Of a DNA stretch of 64,000 bases, positions 61,584 to 64,000 are shown in pieces (position 1 is the first letter of the stretch; every line of letters starts with the position of its first letter). Made by a program: the position numbers and the translations under genes. The stretch lies in assembly GCF_905220365.1 (NCBI RefSeq), contig NC_061147.1:9486001-9550000 (forward strand), given 5' to 3'. This DNA comes from Vanessa cardui. Its lineage: Eukaryota > Arthropoda > Insecta > Lepidoptera > Nymphalidae. The notes below the pieces were generated by a model that was not told the DNA's origin, ran no database searches, and saw nothing but the letters and a program-made list of their open reading frames with translations.

Positions 61584-62669
61584 ATGGCTGACAAACGTAT
61601 AAATTGTGGATGTTGTAGTTTAAGTTCAGACGAAGATGAACACATCCTATGCTCAACATGCAATGTAGCATATCACTGTGGTTGCTTGGGTGTTAAATTA
61701 AGTACTGGCAATTGTAATAATTGGATTTGTCCAAAATGCAATGGATCAACACCAAAAGGAGTCAGACATGATGAAACGCCTGTGCGACTAAGTAATAACC
61801 TTACTAAGACAAGTGATTGTAATGTCACCAAAAGACCGCACAAAAGACAGGCGCTTAGTTCTCCAACGTCTATGAATGTAACTGCAGCCGTAACCCAGGA
61901 ACAAGTACGTGTTATCGTGAGTGAAGTTATTGAAAAGGAGATGACTACTCTAATAGAAAACATCAACAAAACAATTTTATCCACTGTTAGTACTCACCTA
62001 AAAAACATAGAAACCAAAATTGCAGATCTACAGGAATCCGTGTCATTTATAAGTAATCAGTATGATGACATAAAAAAACAAGTCAGTACATACTCTGAGT
62101 TGACTATAAAATTACAACAGGAAAACCAATCTCTTCAATCTACTGTTTTAAATCTTACAAACAGAATAAATCAGATTGAACAAAGATCACGAGCCACCAA
62201 CATCGAAATCCAGTGTGTACCGGAGTCGAAAAACGAAAACTTAATCAAAATCGCAAAACAGCTGTCAAACGCCGTTGGTTTTGACCTTGACGACAGCAAA
62301 ATTCAGAATTGTACCCGCATCGCAAAAATTGATTCTAGTTCAAAGCGACCAAGACCTATTATTCTACAGCTGAGCACACCGTTAGTTCGAGATCAGCTTT
62401 TAGCAGCCGTTATTAAATTCAATAAAAAGAATCCCTCAGGAAAATTAAACAGTTCTCACCTTGGTATTGGAGGAAATATAGTACCTGTATATGTATGTGA
62501 ACATTTATCCCCAGCCAATAAATTACTTCATGCTGCTGCAAGGCGCAAGTCTAAGGAACTGAATTACAGGCATGTTTGGGTACGGAGTGGGCGCATATAT
62601 ATGCGAAAAACGGACAATTCAGACTACAAACTTATAAGCAATATGGACTGCCTTGATAAGTTAAATTAA
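61584..62669 (+). CDS. LINE ORF1 protein: PHD finger, coiled coil, FP25K-like C-terminus
   Basis: 361 residues. Residues 8-52 form a Cys4-His-Cys3 PHD-type zinc finger: C8, C11, C23, C26, H31, C34, C49, C52, with W47 two residues before C49 as in PHD fingers. Residues ~110-205 are rich in heptad-like I/L/V (EKEMTTLIENINKTILSTV, LQQENQSLQSTVLNLTNRI), a predicted coiled coil for self-association. Residues ~205-340 (NIEIQCVPESKNENL, RPRPIILQLST, RRKSKELNYRHVWVRSGRIY) resemble the C-terminal domain shared by many insect LINE ORF1 proteins and baculovirus FP25K-type proteins. The likely role is binding the element's RNA and escorting it to the nucleus. The ATG context 'gaaacatggctg' is favourable. 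It ends with TAA, and ORF2 continues in the same frame. Confidence 0.85.
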   Translation: MADKRINCGCCSLSSDEDEHILCSTCNVAYHCGCLGVKLSTGNCNNWICPKCNGSTPKGVRHDETPVRLSNNLTKTSDCNVTKRPHKRQALSSPTSMNVTAAVTQEQVRVIVSEVIEKEMTTLIENINKTILSTVSTHLKNIETKIADLQESVSFISNQYDDIKKQVSTYSELTIKLQQENQSLQSTVLNLTNRINQIEQRSRATNIEIQCVPESKNENLIKIAKQLSNAVGFDLDDSKIQNCTRIAKIDSSSKRPRPIILQLSTPLVRDQLLAAVIKFNKKNPSGKLNSSHLGIGGNIVPVYVCEHLSPANKLLHAAARRKSKELNYRHVWVRSGRIYMRKTDNSDYKLISNMDCLDKLN

Positions 62670-64000
62670 TTATTCTTACCTATTTTAATAGCACGCATAT
62701 TGGTTCAAATTATTTTAAAATTCAATCAACTAAATATATATTACCAAAATGTTAAAGGCTTGCGGACAAAAACTCATGATCTGTATAGAAATGTTTGTTG
62801 CAATAAATATGACATCATTGTATTGACTGAAACGTGGTTAAGTAATAGTATTTTGGACTCTGAAATGTTTAGCGCTGATTATAATGTTTATAGAAGGGAT
62901 AGAGATAAGTTTAACTCTAAGAAAAAAGACGGAGGAGGGGTATTGGTTGCTGTATCAAATAGACTAAACTCTCGCAGAATGGGCCTTTGGGAAAGTACAT
63001 GTGAAGACTTATGGATTGTTCTTGATATAAGTAAATCTATTAAATTAGCTATTTGTGCAGCCTACATTCCTCCACCTGTCAATAAATTGGTCTTAGATAA
63101 TTTTATGGATAATTATAATTGTATCTCTGAATTAATTAACTATAGAACAATTATTATAGGAGATTTTAACTTAAGTTGTATCGATTGGAACTTGGCTGAA
63201 AGTCACCTCGATGGATATCACACTACCATCTTAGCTCAATCTTTAATAGATTTCTTGCACACAAACTGTTTCCGTCAATTTAATCGTGTAAAAAACCATA
63301 TGAATAAAATCTTGGACTTAGTTCTCTTTAATGATGAATTAATAACTCTCACAGTTGACCCTTCAACAAACGAATTAAGTCGTGTGGATCCTCTACATCC
63401 ACCTCTTAACATCAATATTGATCTAGAAGATAATTCGCAGAAAAACCTGAATAAAAATCTTAACACAAAGAAATATAATTATTTTAAATCAAATTTCAAT
63501 GCAATAAATGAATTCCTCAGCAACGTAAATTGGGTCGAAACGTTTGCAGGGATTAATGATGTAGATGAAATGGTGAACTGCTTCTACGCTATTATACAAA
63601 ATTCCATAGAACTTCATACGCCTAACATAATTGTTAAAAACACTTTTAAGTACCCCCCATGGTTCAATAAAACTCTCATTAAAAGAATAAAAGAAAAAGA
63701 AAAGATAAGAATAAGATTTAAGAAATATAAAAACCCAATGGATGGGGTGTCACTGTCCATTTTAGAGAAAAGATGCGACAAGCTATCACTGGAGTGCTAT
63801 AATTCGTATCATAAATTCGCGGAAGAGAAAATAAAATCTAATACTAAATATTTTTGGTCGTATATAAAAAGAAAGAAAAACAACAAAGCTAGCACTTATC
63901 CAGCAACCATGAGGCGAAATGAAGTTATAGCGAGTGATGGCCCAAGTATTTGTGATTTATTTGCATCACAATTCTCATCAGTTTATGAAGAAAATAAAGT
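62670..64000 (+). CDS. LINE ORF2, N-terminal part: apurinic-type endonuclease (runs off window)
   Basis: The frame is open from the codon after ORF1's TAA to the end of the window (443 codons), with no ATG before 62,865. Conserved sequence begins well before that: YYQNVKGLRTK (from 62,742), then IIVLTETWL (catalytic E), GGGVLVAVS, CAAYIPPP, IIIGDFNLSCIDW (D and N), ILDLVLFND, and VDPLHPPL (D..H pair, as D-x-x-H in CR1-type nucleases). All expected catalytic positions are present. 63,650-64,000 covers the linker (PPWFNKTLIKRIKEKEKIR, KYFWSYIKRKK, DLFASQFSSVY) that precedes the RT in CR1/Jockey proteins. The RT itself lies outside. Start and mode of translation are uncertain. Confidence 0.83.

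Larger units (their letters stand above)
61099..64000 (+). mobile_element. CR1-group LINE, 5' end, ORF1 and part of ORF2
   Basis: About 485 bp of leader, then ORF1 (PHD finger protein) and ORF2 (endonuclease start), running off the window. Intact frames over 2.4 kb and an abrupt 5' boundary in a SINE suggest a recent, possibly full-length insertion. The combination of PHD-type ORF1 and CR1-like endonuclease fits the CR1/Zenon/Daphne-like group. The exact clade needs the RT domain, which is outside. Confidence 0.8.

Overview
The window is repeat-dense insect DNA, most likely from a butterfly or moth (Lepidoptera), possibly a nymphalid. The organism call is inference. It rests on AT-rich sequence, many tRNA-derived SINEs of the kind common in butterflies, poly-A-tailed retroposons, Helitron-like pieces with a hairpin next to CTAGT, and RTE-, CR1- and Jockey-type LINEs. 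I recognise no host protein-coding gene, no genuine tRNA or rRNA gene and no CRISPR array. Every ORF with recognisable homology belongs to a transposable element. Most short ORFs are chance frames or translations of SINEs.

Layout. 0-5 kb: SINE and LINE fragments, then a Ty3/gypsy LTR element reduced by internal deletion (2,706-4,171, TSD GACA). 5-15 kb: a SINE field (families A, B, G, L) with a 5'-inverted RTE insertion (9,593-9,975, 11-bp TSD). 15.8-20.7 kb: two ~1.5-1.7 kb compound elements (J1, J2) in opposite orientation, with a BovB/RTE-like remnant and SINEs between them; J2 is also framed by 50-bp inverted repeats. 21 kb: a nested palindrome. 22-35 kb: sparse sequence with SINEs, two direct copies of an unclassified repeat (K), and a 5'-truncated retroelement whose protein has a PD-(D/E)xK-like signature (30,315-30,995) sitting inside an older LINE tail. 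35.8-42.9 kb: a tandem segmental duplication of about 3.3-3.6 kb; a SINE inserted into only one copy shows that the duplication came first. 43-55 kb: more SINEs, a TIR element inside a LINE tail (47,444-47,877), a third and deleted J copy (50.4-51.1 kb), and a hAT-type MITE with a perfect 8-bp TSD (54,938-55,301). 55.96-59.42 kb: an RTE LINE with a long open frame (EN and RT motifs intact, 5' end missing), lying in a (TA)n tract between perfect inverted arms of about 145 bp. 61.1-64.0 kb: a CR1-type LINE with an intact PHD-finger ORF1 and an open endonuclease ORF2 that runs off the window; it interrupts a SINE.

Working together. The autonomous LINEs (RTE at 56 kb, CR1-like at 61 kb) encode the machinery that copies themselves, and they or relatives probably mobilise the SINEs. 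The rest is a stratified record of insertion, deletion, inversion and duplication. Several events can be ordered from TSDs and nesting: SINE-A into SINE-B, the PD-(D/E)xK element into the LINE-C tail, SINE-F into one duplication copy, and CR1 into SINE-A. Family letters (A, B, C, E, F, G, H, I, J, K, L, M, N, P) are local labels used here, not database names.
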